Positions 1-5,980 are shown, counted from the first letter of the stretch. The stretch is DNA of 6,267 bases from Acidobacteriaceae bacterium (GCA_030040175.1 JASHUF010000500.1:1-6267); one strand, 5' to 3'. The notes: generated by a model from the letters alone, not told the origin. Numbers and translations are program-made.

Positions 1-930
1 GAGGAACTTCTCCGCTTCGAGCGCCGCCATGCAGCCGGAGCCGGCCGCGGTGATCGCCTGGCGGTAGCGCCGGTCCTGCACGTCGCCGCAGGCAAACACG
101 CCGGGCACAATTTCGCCGTGATGCGTGGTGAACACGTTGTTCACGGTCTTGATGTACCCATCCTCGTCCAGATCCATCTGCCCTGCGAACGCTTTGGCAT
201 TGGGCTCGTGCCCGATGCCCAGAAACAGACCGCTCACGTTGAGCACGCAGGTCTCGCCGTTCTTCACGTCGCGAACTTTGAGGCCCTTCACTTCCTTCTC
301 TTCGACGCCCAGCACTTCATCCACCACGGTATTGGTGCGCAGCTCGATGCTGGGATGCGCGATCGCCCGCTCCAGCATGATCTTGGAGGCGCGGAAGCGG
401 TCGCGCCGGTGCAGAACGGACACCTTGGTAGCGAAGCGCGTGAGGAACAGCGCCTCTTCCATGGCCGAGTCGCCTCCGCCCACCACCGCAATCTCCTTGC
501 CGCGGAAGAAGAACCCGTCGCAGGTGGCGCAGCTTGAAACCCCATGCCCGATGAGCGCCTGCTCGCTCGGCAATCCCAGCCAGCGCGCGCTTGCGCCTGA
601 GGCGATGATCAGCGTGCGCGTGGCGATCTCGCCCAGCGAAGCCTGCAGCCGGATGGGATGCGCGCCCAGCTCCACGCGCTCCAGGTGCGCCAGCTCGAAG
701 GCGGCGCCGAAGCGCTGCGCCTGCTTCTTCATGTTGTCAATCAGCTCCGGCCCCTGGATGCCGTCCGGCCATCCGGGAAAGTTTTCCACCAGTGTGGTAA
801 TCGAGAGCTGCCCGCCCGGCTCGTGCCCCTCGAGCACCAGGGGTTTAAGCCCCGCGCGCGCCGTGTAAATGGCTGCCGTGAGCCCGGCGCAGCCCGAGCC
901 AAGAATCACTGTGTCCCGTATCTCTGTCAT
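1..930 (-). CDS. trxB: Thioredoxin reductase (NADPH), 3' end cut by window edge
   Basis: Flavoenzyme that passes electrons from NADPH through FAD and a redox-active disulfide to thioredoxin in the cytoplasm. I translated the minus strand from the ATG at 930 and get 310 uninterrupted codons to the window edge. The frame ends in EAEKFL, normally very close to the end of the family, so only about ten residues should be missing. Visible motifs: FAD-binding GSGCAG (residues 11-16), GGQL at 39-42, the catalytic CATC at 134-137, the NADPH-binding GGGDSA at 151-156, HRRDRFR at 174-180 (contacts the NADP phosphate in the family), CGDVQD at 281-286 and RQAITAAGSGCMAA at 290-303. The start fits the first beta strand; the sequence before it is purine-rich (GGAAAAGAAG) but a weak Shine-Dalgarno. 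The Cys at position 14 replaces the Pro of the usual GSGPAG. It is divergent from the secreted-protein gene at 1215. Product identity is very secure. Confidence 0.96.
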   Translation of the reverse strand, partial: MTEIRDTVILGSGCAGLTAAIYTARAGLKPLVLEGHEPGGQLSITTLVENFPGWPDGIQGPELIDNMKKQAQRFGAAFELAHLERVELGAHPIRLQASLGEIATRTLIIASGASARWLGLPSEQALIGHGVSSCATCDGFFFRGKEIAVVGGGDSAMEEALFLTRFATKVSVLHRRDRFRASKIMLERAIAHPSIELRTNTVVDEVLGVEEKEVKGLKVRDVKNGETCVLNVSGLFLGIGHEPNAKAFAGQMDLDEDGYIKTVNNVFTTHHGEIVPGVFACGDVQDRRYRQAITAAGSGCMAALEAEKFL

Positions 931-971
931 CTTCTTTTCCGTTCCCGATTTCCGTGCGGATTCCCGTGTCG

Positions 972-977
972 ATTGTA
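972..977 (-). promoter_or_regulatory. Candidate -10 element for trxB
   Basis: On the minus strand this reads TACAAT, five of six matches to the sigma-70 -10 consensus. It lies about 40 bases upstream of the trxB ATG, a sensible place for a promoter. I see no good -35 hexamer at 16-18 bases spacing, so this is a weak call resting on the -10 alone. Confidence 0.3.
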
Positions 978-1087
978 GACGGTCGAGCCCCTCCATCCCG
1001 CGAGCGCCGCCGCTCGTGGGCCGCGCCGCGCACGCCCCGGCTTCGGCCCTGGATGCGCCTCTGCAGAATGAGATGTTTCTTATCCGT

Positions 1088-1100
1088 GAAGAGACTCTTC
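1088..1100. promoter_or_regulatory. Perfect 13-bp palindrome, candidate operator
   Basis: GAAGAG-A-CTCTTC is a perfect inverted repeat with a single central base in the divergent region between trxB and the secreted-protein gene. Its size and symmetry fit the binding site of a dimeric regulator, but I do not recognise the motif. A small GC-rich stem (CCCGGC at 1102-1107, GCCGGG at 1113-1118) follows directly. The function is inferred from position and symmetry only. Confidence 0.25.
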
Positions 1101-1139
1101 CCCCGGCTGAGCGCCGGGATCGGGACAAGCCGCGCAGAT

Positions 1140-1155
1140 ATTAGTAAATGCTAAT
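1140..1155. promoter_or_regulatory. AT-rich palindrome ATTAG-N6-CTAAT, candidate operator or promoter region
   Basis: Arms ATTAG (1140-1144) and CTAAT (1151-1155) flank TAAATG. This is the only clearly AT-rich patch in the otherwise GC-rich divergent region and lies 60 bases before the GTG start at 1215. It contains weak -10-like hexamers on both strands (TATTAG on plus at 1139-1144; TAATAT on minus at 1138-1143), but neither has a convincing -35. It is best read as a promoter/operator patch of unknown specificity. Confidence 0.3.
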
Positions 1156-1194
1156 TGGAATCTTCTTGCACCGGCTCAAAACGTGCACTTCTTC

Positions 1195-1210
1195 TCTCCG
1201 TTCGGAGAAA
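1195..1210 (+). promoter_or_regulatory. Shine-Dalgarno inside a small hairpin, sets the GTG start at 1215
   Basis: GGAGAAA at 1204-1210 is a strong ribosome binding site, with seven bases between GGAG and the GTG at 1215, and is the main reason for choosing that start. The same GGAGA can pair with TCTCC at 1195-1199 across the four-base loop GTTC; the full palindrome is TCTCCG-TT-CGGAGA. The ribosome binding site may therefore be partly masked in the mRNA. The pairing is seen in the sequence; any regulatory effect is inferred. Confidence 0.6.
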
Positions 1211-1214
1211 TCCT

Positions 1215-4127
1215 GTGCGTGTTCTTATCCGCATCCGCGAGCGCGTCTCCACCCTCGCGTGGCCGGCCGCGCTGCTTTTCGCGCTCCATCCCGTACCGGC
1301 CCACGCCGGCGGACCCAAATATGTCGCCGGCGCCACGTACTTCAATCCTGCGGTTCTGGGCCAGCCGCTGCACTGGTCCGGCGGGCAACTCAACTATTAC
1401 GTCGACCAGGGCCCGCTGAACAGCTCTGTCTCCAATACACAGGCCACGGCCATGGTGGACGCAGCCGCCGCCCTTTGGAGCGCCCTACCCACGGCCGGGG
1501 TCACGCTTACCGATGCGGGCCAGCTCAACGAAGACGTCAACGGTGCGAACGTCCAGGTCAACGCAGCCGGCCAATTTACTGCGCCCGCCGACGTCACGCC
1601 TGAATCCACCAATTACCCCGTGGCCGTCGTCTATGACGCCGACGGCTCGGTCATCGACGCGCTCTACGGCGCCGGTGCGAGCCAGCCCGAGTCCTGCCAG
1701 AACAACGGCGTCTTTTTCTGGATCGACAACTTTGGAGCCGACGCCACCTTCGCCCACGCCGTGATGGTGCTCAACGGCCTCTGCGCCACCGACGCGAACC
1801 TTCTGGAGATGATGAGCTTCGAGCTCGAGCGCGCCTTCGGCCGCGTGCTCGGCCTCGATTTTTCCCAGGTGAACCCCGATGCGCTCACGGCAGACGAGCC
1901 CAACGGCATCCAGGGCTGGCCGGTGATGCAGCCCGTGAGCGGCCTCTGCGGCCCCGGCGGCGGTGCGTGCATTCCCAATCCGAACCAGTTGCGCTATGAC
2001 GATATCGCCGCGCTCAACCGCATCTATCCCATCACTGCGGCCAACCTCGGAAATTTTCCCGGCAAGCAGATCACCGCGGCCGGCACCGTTTCCGTCCAGG
2101 GGACGCTCAGCTTCCGCACCGGCTACGGCATGCAGGGCGTCAACGTGGTGGCGCGCCCGCTCGACGAAAACGGCAACCCGCTCTACCAGTACACCGTCAC
2201 CTTTGTTTCGGGCGCGTACTTCGGCGGCAATCACGGCAATCCCGTCACCGGCTGGGACGACTCGAACGGCAGTCCGCTCTCCATGTGGGGCTCGACCGAC
2301 GCTGCGATGCAGGGTTTCTTCGATCTGAGCGGCATTCCTCTTCCTCCCGGCGCGACCAGCGCCAATTATCAAATCACCTTCGAGCCCGTCGATCCGCTCT
2401 ACATCCTCGAAAACTCCGTTGGGCCCTACGCGCCCGGCCAGGTTGCGCCCTCGGGCACGCTGAACCCGATCACGCTCTCCAATCTCGCGGCCGGCAGCGC
2501 GCAGACGCTCTCGCTCACCGTTCCCGACTCAGCCGCAGGCGGTTTTGACGACGCGATCGGCAGCGCCTCCCAGCCGCGCCCGCTGCCCGCCACCGGCTTT
2601 TGGGTCGGGCGGCTGAGCCAGGTGGGCCAGACCGACTGGTTCGCGTTTCCCGTCCGCGCCAACCGCACCTTCACCGTCGTCACCCAGGCCCTGGACGAAA
2701 GCGGCGCGCCTTCAAACTCGAAGGCCATGCCGTCGATCGGCGTCTGGGACGGGTTCGACGCTGTCACCGCGCCCGCCGCCGGCTTTGCGCCCGGCTTCAA
2801 CGGCAATGCGGAAGGAGAAACCTGGCTGCAAGTCGCGACCAGCGGCGCAGACATCGTGCGCCTCGGCATCGCCGACCTGCGCGGCGACGGCCGGCCGGAT
2901 TACGCTTATCAAGGCTGGCTGCTCTACGCGGACACCGTCTTTCCCACGCATCTGCCGGCGGCGGGCGGGCCCATCGTGATTCACGGCATGGGCTTTCATC
3001 CAGCGGACACAGTGCTCGTCGGCGGTCAATCCGCGCTGGTCGTCAACATCGCGCCCAACGAGATTGACGCCGTCGCGCCGGCCGCGGCCGCGGGCGTCAC
3101 CGGCTCGGTCGACGTCGAGGTCGACGACCTGCCCATCTACTACGCGGCCGCCATTATTCCCGGCGGCCTGAGCTACGACTCCGGAACCGGCGACGCGCTC
3201 ACTTTGGTCACCGCGCCCTCGGGCACGGTGCCCATCGGCGTACCCGTTGCCTTCACCGTGGCCGCGCTGACGCAGGATCTCTCGCCCGCAGGCGGCGTCA
3301 CCGTCACTTTCACCGTCACCGGCGGCTCGGCCACGCTGGGCTGCGGCCAGCTCACCTGCGCGGTGACGGCCACGGGCGATGGGTTCGCCACCATGAGCGT
3401 CACGCCCGCCGGCTCGGCGCTCACCATCGTCACCGCTGCGCTGACCAATGGCTCGAGTCTCGAAGCCCAGTTCAGCGGAGGAACGCCGCCTGCGCTCGCT
3501 GCCATCACACCGCAGCTTTCGCTCGCCGCCGGCGCCGTTTTTACCTGGACGGTTCAGGCTCTGGCGCTTGCGAATGGCGCTCCCGCGGCCGGGCAGTCCT
3601 TGGCCTGGCAAAGTTCGGCGGGGATCGGCGCGCCCACCGCGCCCGTCGTCACCGGCGCGGACGGCCTGGCCGCGCAGACGCTCACCGTGGGCCCGCTCGC
3701 CGAGGGCCAGACAGCGACGGCGAGCGCCTGCGTCAACGGAACAACTACGTGCGTCGCCTTCACCGCTTTTGGCGCGCGCCCGGAGTACGCCGTGCTCACC
3801 CCGGTCTCGGGCACGGCGCAAACGATCGCGCTGGGTGCCACGCCGGCGCAGATCGTGCTGCGCCTGCTCGACATGGACTCGAATCCCATGGCGGGCGGCA
3901 CGGTCACGCTCTACCAGAGCCTCTACGCCTGGACTCCACCCTGCGCGCCGCACGCCGTCTGCGCCGAGGGCGCGCTGCTTTCAACACAGGTTGCAACCGC
4001 CACTTCGGCCGTCGACGGCAGCATCGTGTTCACGCCGGCCTCGCTGCCCGGCGTGGCGACCAATCTTCAAGCCGTCGCCGCATCGGGAAATACGTCGACG
4101 GTCAGCATCGCGATCGAGCAGCAATAA
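1215..4127 (+). CDS. Secreted multidomain protein: degenerate matrixin-like domain plus Ig-like modules
   Basis: A 970-aa exported protein of unknown role, probably at the cell surface or outside. The GTG start follows a good Shine-Dalgarno and gives a clean signal peptide (Arg-rich residues 1-10, hydrophobic 13-27, likely cleavage after AHA at 29-31). Residues about 55-272 look like a matrixin (metzincin protease): residues 76-90 fit its first helix, RYDDIAALNRIYP (260-272) is the typical matrixin ending, and PVMQP with Met238 fits the Met-turn. However, the zinc motif HExGHxxGxxH is replaced by RAFGRVLGLDF (206-216), so this should not be a working protease. A CnaB/carboxypeptidase-regulatory-like beta domain follows (about 285-436), then a PPC-like domain (443-560), an IPT/TIG-like domain (577-655) and three Ig-like domains (about 657-757, 758-850, 856-968). 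Its ten cysteines fall into five local pairs. It contains only three lysines. I see no C-terminal sorting motif. Beyond export and the modular fold, the function is unknown. An upstream in-frame TTG (1155) is less likely because it would bury the signal peptide. Confidence 0.88.
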   Translation: MRVLIRIRERVSTLAWPAALLFALHPVPAHAGGPKYVAGATYFNPAVLGQPLHWSGGQLNYYVDQGPLNSSVSNTQATAMVDAAAALWSALPTAGVTLTDAGQLNEDVNGANVQVNAAGQFTAPADVTPESTNYPVAVVYDADGSVIDALYGAGASQPESCQNNGVFFWIDNFGADATFAHAVMVLNGLCATDANLLEMMSFELERAFGRVLGLDFSQVNPDALTADEPNGIQGWPVMQPVSGLCGPGGGACIPNPNQLRYDDIAALNRIYPITAANLGNFPGKQITAAGTVSVQGTLSFRTGYGMQGVNVVARPLDENGNPLYQYTVTFVSGAYFGGNHGNPVTGWDDSNGSPLSMWGSTDAAMQGFFDLSGIPLPPGATSANYQITFEPVDPLYILENSVGPYAPGQVAPSGTLNPITLSNLAAGSAQTLSLTVPDSAAGGFDDAIGSASQPRPLPATGFWVGRLSQVGQTDWFAFPVRANRTFTVVTQALDESGAPSNSKAMPSIGVWDGFDAVTAPAAGFAPGFNGNAEGETWLQVATSGADIVRLGIADLRGDGRPDYAYQGWLLYADTVFPTHLPAAGGPIVIHGMGFHPADTVLVGGQSALVVNIAPNEIDAVAPAAAAGVTGSVDVEVDDLPIYYAAAIIPGGLSYDSGTGDALTLVTAPSGTVPIGVPVAFTVAALTQDLSPAGGVTVTFTVTGGSATLGCGQLTCAVTATGDGFATMSVTPAGSALTIVTAALTNGSSLEAQFSGGTPPALAAITPQLSLAAGAVFTWTVQALALANGAPAAGQSLAWQSSAGIGAPTAPVVTGADGLAAQTLTVGPLAEGQTATASACVNGTTTCVAFTAFGARPEYAVLTPVSGTAQTIALGATPAQIVLRLLDMDSNPMAGGTVTLYQSLYAWTPPCAPHAVCAEGALLSTQVATATSAVDGSIVFTPASLPGVATNLQAVAASGNTSTVSIAIEQQ

Positions 4128-4130
4128 AGG

Positions 4131-4277
4131 CAGGGGTCAGGGGACAGCTTCTAGCTTCTAGCTTCTAGCTTCTAGCTTCTAGCTTTCAGCTTTCAGCTCT
4201 TAGCTTTTCCTGATCGCTACTCCCTACTCCCTATTCCCTAATCCCTGAAACCTGACACCTGACACCTGATACCTAAT
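4131..4277. repeat. Array of 21 in-register heptamers filling the convergent spacer
   Basis: Read in steps of seven from 4131, the units are two CAGGGGN, one CAGCTTC, four exact TAGCTTC, four diverged copies (TAGCTTT, CAGCTTT, CAGCTCT, TAGCTTT), then ten of a second type (TCCTGAT, CGCTACT, CCCTACT, CCCTATT, CCCTAAT, CCCTGAA, two ACCTGAC, ACCTGAT, ACCTAAT). The 7-base phase never slips over 147 bases. The array starts three bases after the stop codon at 4125-4127 and ends inside the last codons of purU. It takes up essentially the whole spacer between two convergent genes, where I see no ordinary terminator hairpin. CTAG occurs five times (first at 4151, then every seven bases). It resembles short tandemly repeated repetitive (STRR) heptamers known from cyanobacteria in form, not in sequence. 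Confidence 0.9.
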
Positions 4278-5184
4278 CGAACACCACCGTCTTGTTCCCG
4301 TAGCAGAGAATCCGCCGGTCGAGATGCCAGCGCACGGCGCGCGCGAGCACCAGGCGCTCCAGATCGCGCCCCCGCGCGACGAGGTCTTCCACCTGGTCGC
4401 GGTGCGAGATGCGGGCCACGTCCTGCTCGATGATGGGGCCATCGTCGAGAGCTTCGGTGACGTAATGGCTGGTGGCCCCGATCAGCTTGACCCCGCGCGC
4501 GTGGGCCGCGTGATAGGGCCGCGCGCCGGTGAAGGCAGGCAGAAACGAGTGGTGCACGTTGATGATCGCGGCCGGATAGCGGGCGACAAAGGCCGGCGAG
4601 AGGATCTGCATGTAGCGCGCCAGCACCACGAGATCGACCCCGTGCTGCTCGAGCAGCGCGAGCTGGTGCGCTTCGGCCTCGCCCCTTGCGGCCGCCGTCA
4701 CCGGCACATATTCAAAGGGAACGCCGTAGAAGCCGGCGAGCTGTTCCACCGCGCGGTGATTGGAGACGATGAGGGGAATCTCGCAGTCGAGCTCGCCCGT
4801 GCGCCAGCGGTGCAGCAAATCGGCCATGCAGTGCAGAAACTGGGAGCAGAAGAGCGCCACGCGCGGCCGTCGTGCATTCGTCGTCAGCTGCCAGCGCATG
4901 CCGAGCTCGCGGGCGAGCACGGCAAAGGCGTCCCGAAATCCCTCAAGATCGAAGTTGCCATCGAACGCATCGGCGCGCACCGCATCTCTGGCGCCGCTCT
5001 CGTCCAAAGGGCTGCCCCACGCAGTGGCCCACTCGACGCGCATGAAGAACAGCCCCAGATCGTGGTCCTGGTGCTGGTCGGCGTGGAGAATGTTGGCGCC
5101 GCGCTCGTAGAGCAGGCCGGCGACGCGCGCCACCAGTCCCTTGCGGTCGGGGCAATCGATGAGAAGGACAGCGGTGTTCTTCAT
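4273..5184 (-). CDS. purU: Formyltetrahydrofolate deformylase
   Basis: Hydrolyses 10-formyltetrahydrofolate to formate and tetrahydrofolate in the cytoplasm. This balances the one-carbon pool and in some bacteria supplies formate for the PurT step of purine synthesis. It is 303 aa, the normal family length. An N-terminal ACT domain (about 4-90, with LIDCPDRKGLVARVAGLLYE at 8-27) precedes a formyltransferase-type hydrolase domain (about 107-290). Visible motifs are SNHRAVEQLA (141-150), IINVHHSFLPAFTGARPYHA (207-226), with Asn209 and His211 as the conserved catalytic pair, and LDDGPIIEQDV (246-256), with Asp247 as the likely catalytic acid. The C terminus (YGNKTVVFD) is as in the family. The ACT domain and HHSFLPAF separate it from PurN. 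The ATG at 5184 fits the family N terminus but has no Shine-Dalgarno; an overlapping ATG four bases upstream is out of frame. The stop codon lies within the heptamer array. Confidence 0.96.
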   Translation of the reverse strand: MKNTAVLLIDCPDRKGLVARVAGLLYERGANILHADQHQDHDLGLFFMRVEWATAWGSPLDESGARDAVRADAFDGNFDLEGFRDAFAVLARELGMRWQLTTNARRPRVALFCSQFLHCMADLLHRWRTGELDCEIPLIVSNHRAVEQLAGFYGVPFEYVPVTAAARGEAEAHQLALLEQHGVDLVVLARYMQILSPAFVARYPAAIINVHHSFLPAFTGARPYHAAHARGVKLIGATSHYVTEALDDGPIIEQDVARISHRDQVEDLVARGRDLERLVLARAVRWHLDRRILCYGNKTVVFD

Positions 5185-5192
5185 CCATGTTC

Positions 5193-5198
5193 AGATTA
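5193..5198 (-). promoter_or_regulatory. Candidate extended -10 for purU
   Basis: On the minus strand the sequence is TGTAATCT, i.e. TG directly before TAATCT, close to an extended -10. It ends eight bases before the purU ATG, so transcription would begin within a few bases of the start codon. That would agree with the missing Shine-Dalgarno and suggest a leaderless or nearly leaderless mRNA. No -35 is evident. It sits just downstream of the preceding gene's terminator, where a new promoter is expected. Confidence 0.35.
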
Positions 5199-5230
5199 CA
5201 GTCCGCGGCCGCCCTCGCCCCGATGGCGGA

Positions 5231-5266
5231 CAAAAATGCCGGAGCCTTCCTCGAAGAGGCTCCGGC
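5231..5266 (-). terminator. Rho-independent terminator of the upstream signalling unit
   Basis: Perfect 10-bp GC-rich stem (GCCGGAGCCT at 5238-5247, AGGCTCCGGC at 5257-5266) with a nine-base loop. On the minus strand it is followed immediately by ATTTTTG (5237-5231). It begins 28 bases past the stop codon of the gene at 5295-5810, so it closes that gene and separates it from purU. The plus strand has no T-run after the stem, so it acts one way only. Confidence 0.88.
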
Positions 5267-5294
5267 GATGTGCGGAAGGAACTCCGATTGCGAG

Positions 5295-5810
5295 TCAGGC
5301 GGCGTTTTCACCCCCCGTCCCCAGGGGCGCATTCAGCTTCTGGCGCAGATTACCGGCCAGATCGGCCACCACGCGCAGTTTGTCCGCGACGGGCGCGGGC
5401 ACTTCGCCGCCGTTGAGGGCGAGCTGCGAGTGCAGGAGCAGCCCGGCCACCGTGGACTTCAGCTCCGCTTCGATGGCCGCCGCCGCGGCCCGGCGCGCCA
5501 GCAACTGCTCGCGCTCGCGCCGGTGCAGCCCGGCGCGAATCTCGCGCACCAGCCGCGCCGCGCCGGCGAGAGCAAAGTTGATCTGCAGCGGAATGGCCAG
5601 CCCCGCGTGCTCCCAGATGGCCTCCGCCGAGGCCGGATCGCACTCCGCCGTGGTCTCGTCCACCACCACCGCGGCGAACTCGCGCCGGCGCAGCGCCGTG
5701 AGCGCGGCCTTGCGGCCTTCGGCCACCTCGATCTCCATGCCCAGCTGCGCGCCCACGGTCTCGGCGCAGTTGCGGGCTCCCTCGATTCCCGTCACCATCA
5801 GAATGCTCAT
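5295..5810 (-). CDS. Degenerate receiver-like protein with a vestigial histidine-kinase-like helix
   Basis: A 171-aa cytoplasmic protein, no signal peptide or membrane segment. Residues 1-95 have the pattern of a response-regulator receiver: a first beta strand ILMV (3-6), and FAAVVVDET (45-53), where Asp51 falls at the usual phosphorylation position. The acidic pair normally after the first strand is replaced by TG (VTGIEG at 6-11), and I see no conserved Lys near the end of the domain. A helical stretch follows; AELKSTVAGLLLHSQLAL (115-132) resembles the start of a histidine kinase dimerisation helix (HELRTPLTAILxxxxLAL), but Ala115 sits where the phosphorylated His would be. The rest (138-160) could be the second helix of the hairpin. 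A role as a non-catalytic partner or dimerisation module in the neighbouring NtrC-type pathway is inferred. The Shine-Dalgarno AGGAG, eight bases before the ATG, supports this start. Confidence 0.85.
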   Translation of the reverse strand: MSILMVTGIEGARNCAETVGAQLGMEIEVAEGRKAALTALRRREFAAVVVDETTAECDPASAEAIWEHAGLAIPLQINFALAGAARLVREIRAGLHRREREQLLARRAAAAAIEAELKSTVAGLLLHSQLALNGGEVPAPVADKLRVVADLAGNLRQKLNAPLGTGGENAA

Positions 5811-5818
5811 GGTCTCTG

Positions 5819-5823
5819 CTCCT
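5819..5823 (-). promoter_or_regulatory. Shine-Dalgarno AGGAG of the receiver-like gene
   Basis: AGGAG on the minus strand with eight bases to the ATG at 5810, a near-ideal site that fixes this start. It lies only four bases beyond the foot of the long stem formed by the two flanking heptamer arrays (5828-5856 with 5952-5980), so the leader of this gene may be strongly structured. Confidence 0.75.
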
Positions 5824-5827
5824 GTTA

Positions 5828-5980
5828 CTTCAGCTTCTAGCTTCTAGCTTCTAGCTTTTAACTTCTGGCTTTTAGCTCTTAACCCCTGGCTTACCCTGTC
5901 GACTCCTGATTGGAGTTGGTTTCTGCGGTCCACCGGGCACGGACAGCTAGGAGCTAGGAGCTAGAAGCTAGAAGCTAAAG
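5828..5980. repeat. Long inverted repeat built from two opposed heptamer arrays
   Basis: Bases 5828-5856 pair with 5952-5980 at 27 of 29 positions, including an uninterrupted 18-bp core (5832-5849 with 5959-5976). The mismatches are 5831/5977 and 5850/5958. The 95-base loop contains a smaller stem (ACTCC 5902-5906, GGAGT 5912-5916). The structure lies entirely between the NtrC-like gene and the receiver-like gene, so a read-through mRNA would carry it. There is no T-run following it in the direction of transcription, so it does not look like a standard terminator. Because the arm is itself repetitive, several alternative pairings are possible. Confidence 0.7.
5832..5894 (+). repeat. Heptamer array, nine AGCTTCT-type units
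   Basis: Units in a constant 7-base phase: three exact AGCTTCT, then AGCTTTT, AACTTCT, GGCTTTT, AGCTCTT, AACCCCT and GGCTTAC. The unit is the same as in the array at 4146-4208, also nine AGCTTCT-type heptamers (63 bases) with exact copies first and decayed copies after. CTAG occurs three times. It lies in the leader of the receiver-like gene. The last two units are weak and could be outside the array. Confidence 0.85.

Noticed and set aside
931..1139. Short open frames in the divergent region
   Set aside because: They overlap the trxB start or promoter region, lack ribosome binding sites and show no protein-like composition.
1155..1214. TTG at 1155 as start of the secreted protein
   Set aside because: It would put 20 extra residues before the signal peptide and lacks a Shine-Dalgarno; the GTG at 1215 has both features in its favour.
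1485..2372. A 295-codon minus-strand frame opposite the matrixin-like domain
   Set aside because: Composition (Val/Ala/Glu/His-rich) fits an antisense shadow and there is no ribosome binding site or family pattern.
3221..3233. Perfect palindrome GGGCAC-G-GTGCCC
   Set aside because: It is inside the coding sequence of an Ig-like domain, and short GC palindromes are expected by chance in such DNA.
2712..3953. A 413-codon open frame on the minus strand inside the secreted-protein gene
   Set aside because: Its product is a low-complexity Arg/Gly/Ala-rich string typical of the antisense of GC-rich coding DNA, and it recognisably matches no family; the plus strand has clear domains.
4131..4277. 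CRISPR array
   Set aside because: The repeats are contiguous 7-base units without spacers of the CRISPR type, and no cas gene is present.
4324..5847. A 507-codon open frame on the plus strand across purU and the receiver-like gene
   Set aside because: It runs antisense to two well-supported genes and across a terminator, with no recognisable domain.
5895..5944. A terminator between the two opposed arrays
   Set aside because: The only stem is five bases (5902-5906 with 5912-5916) and no T-run follows it in the minus direction.
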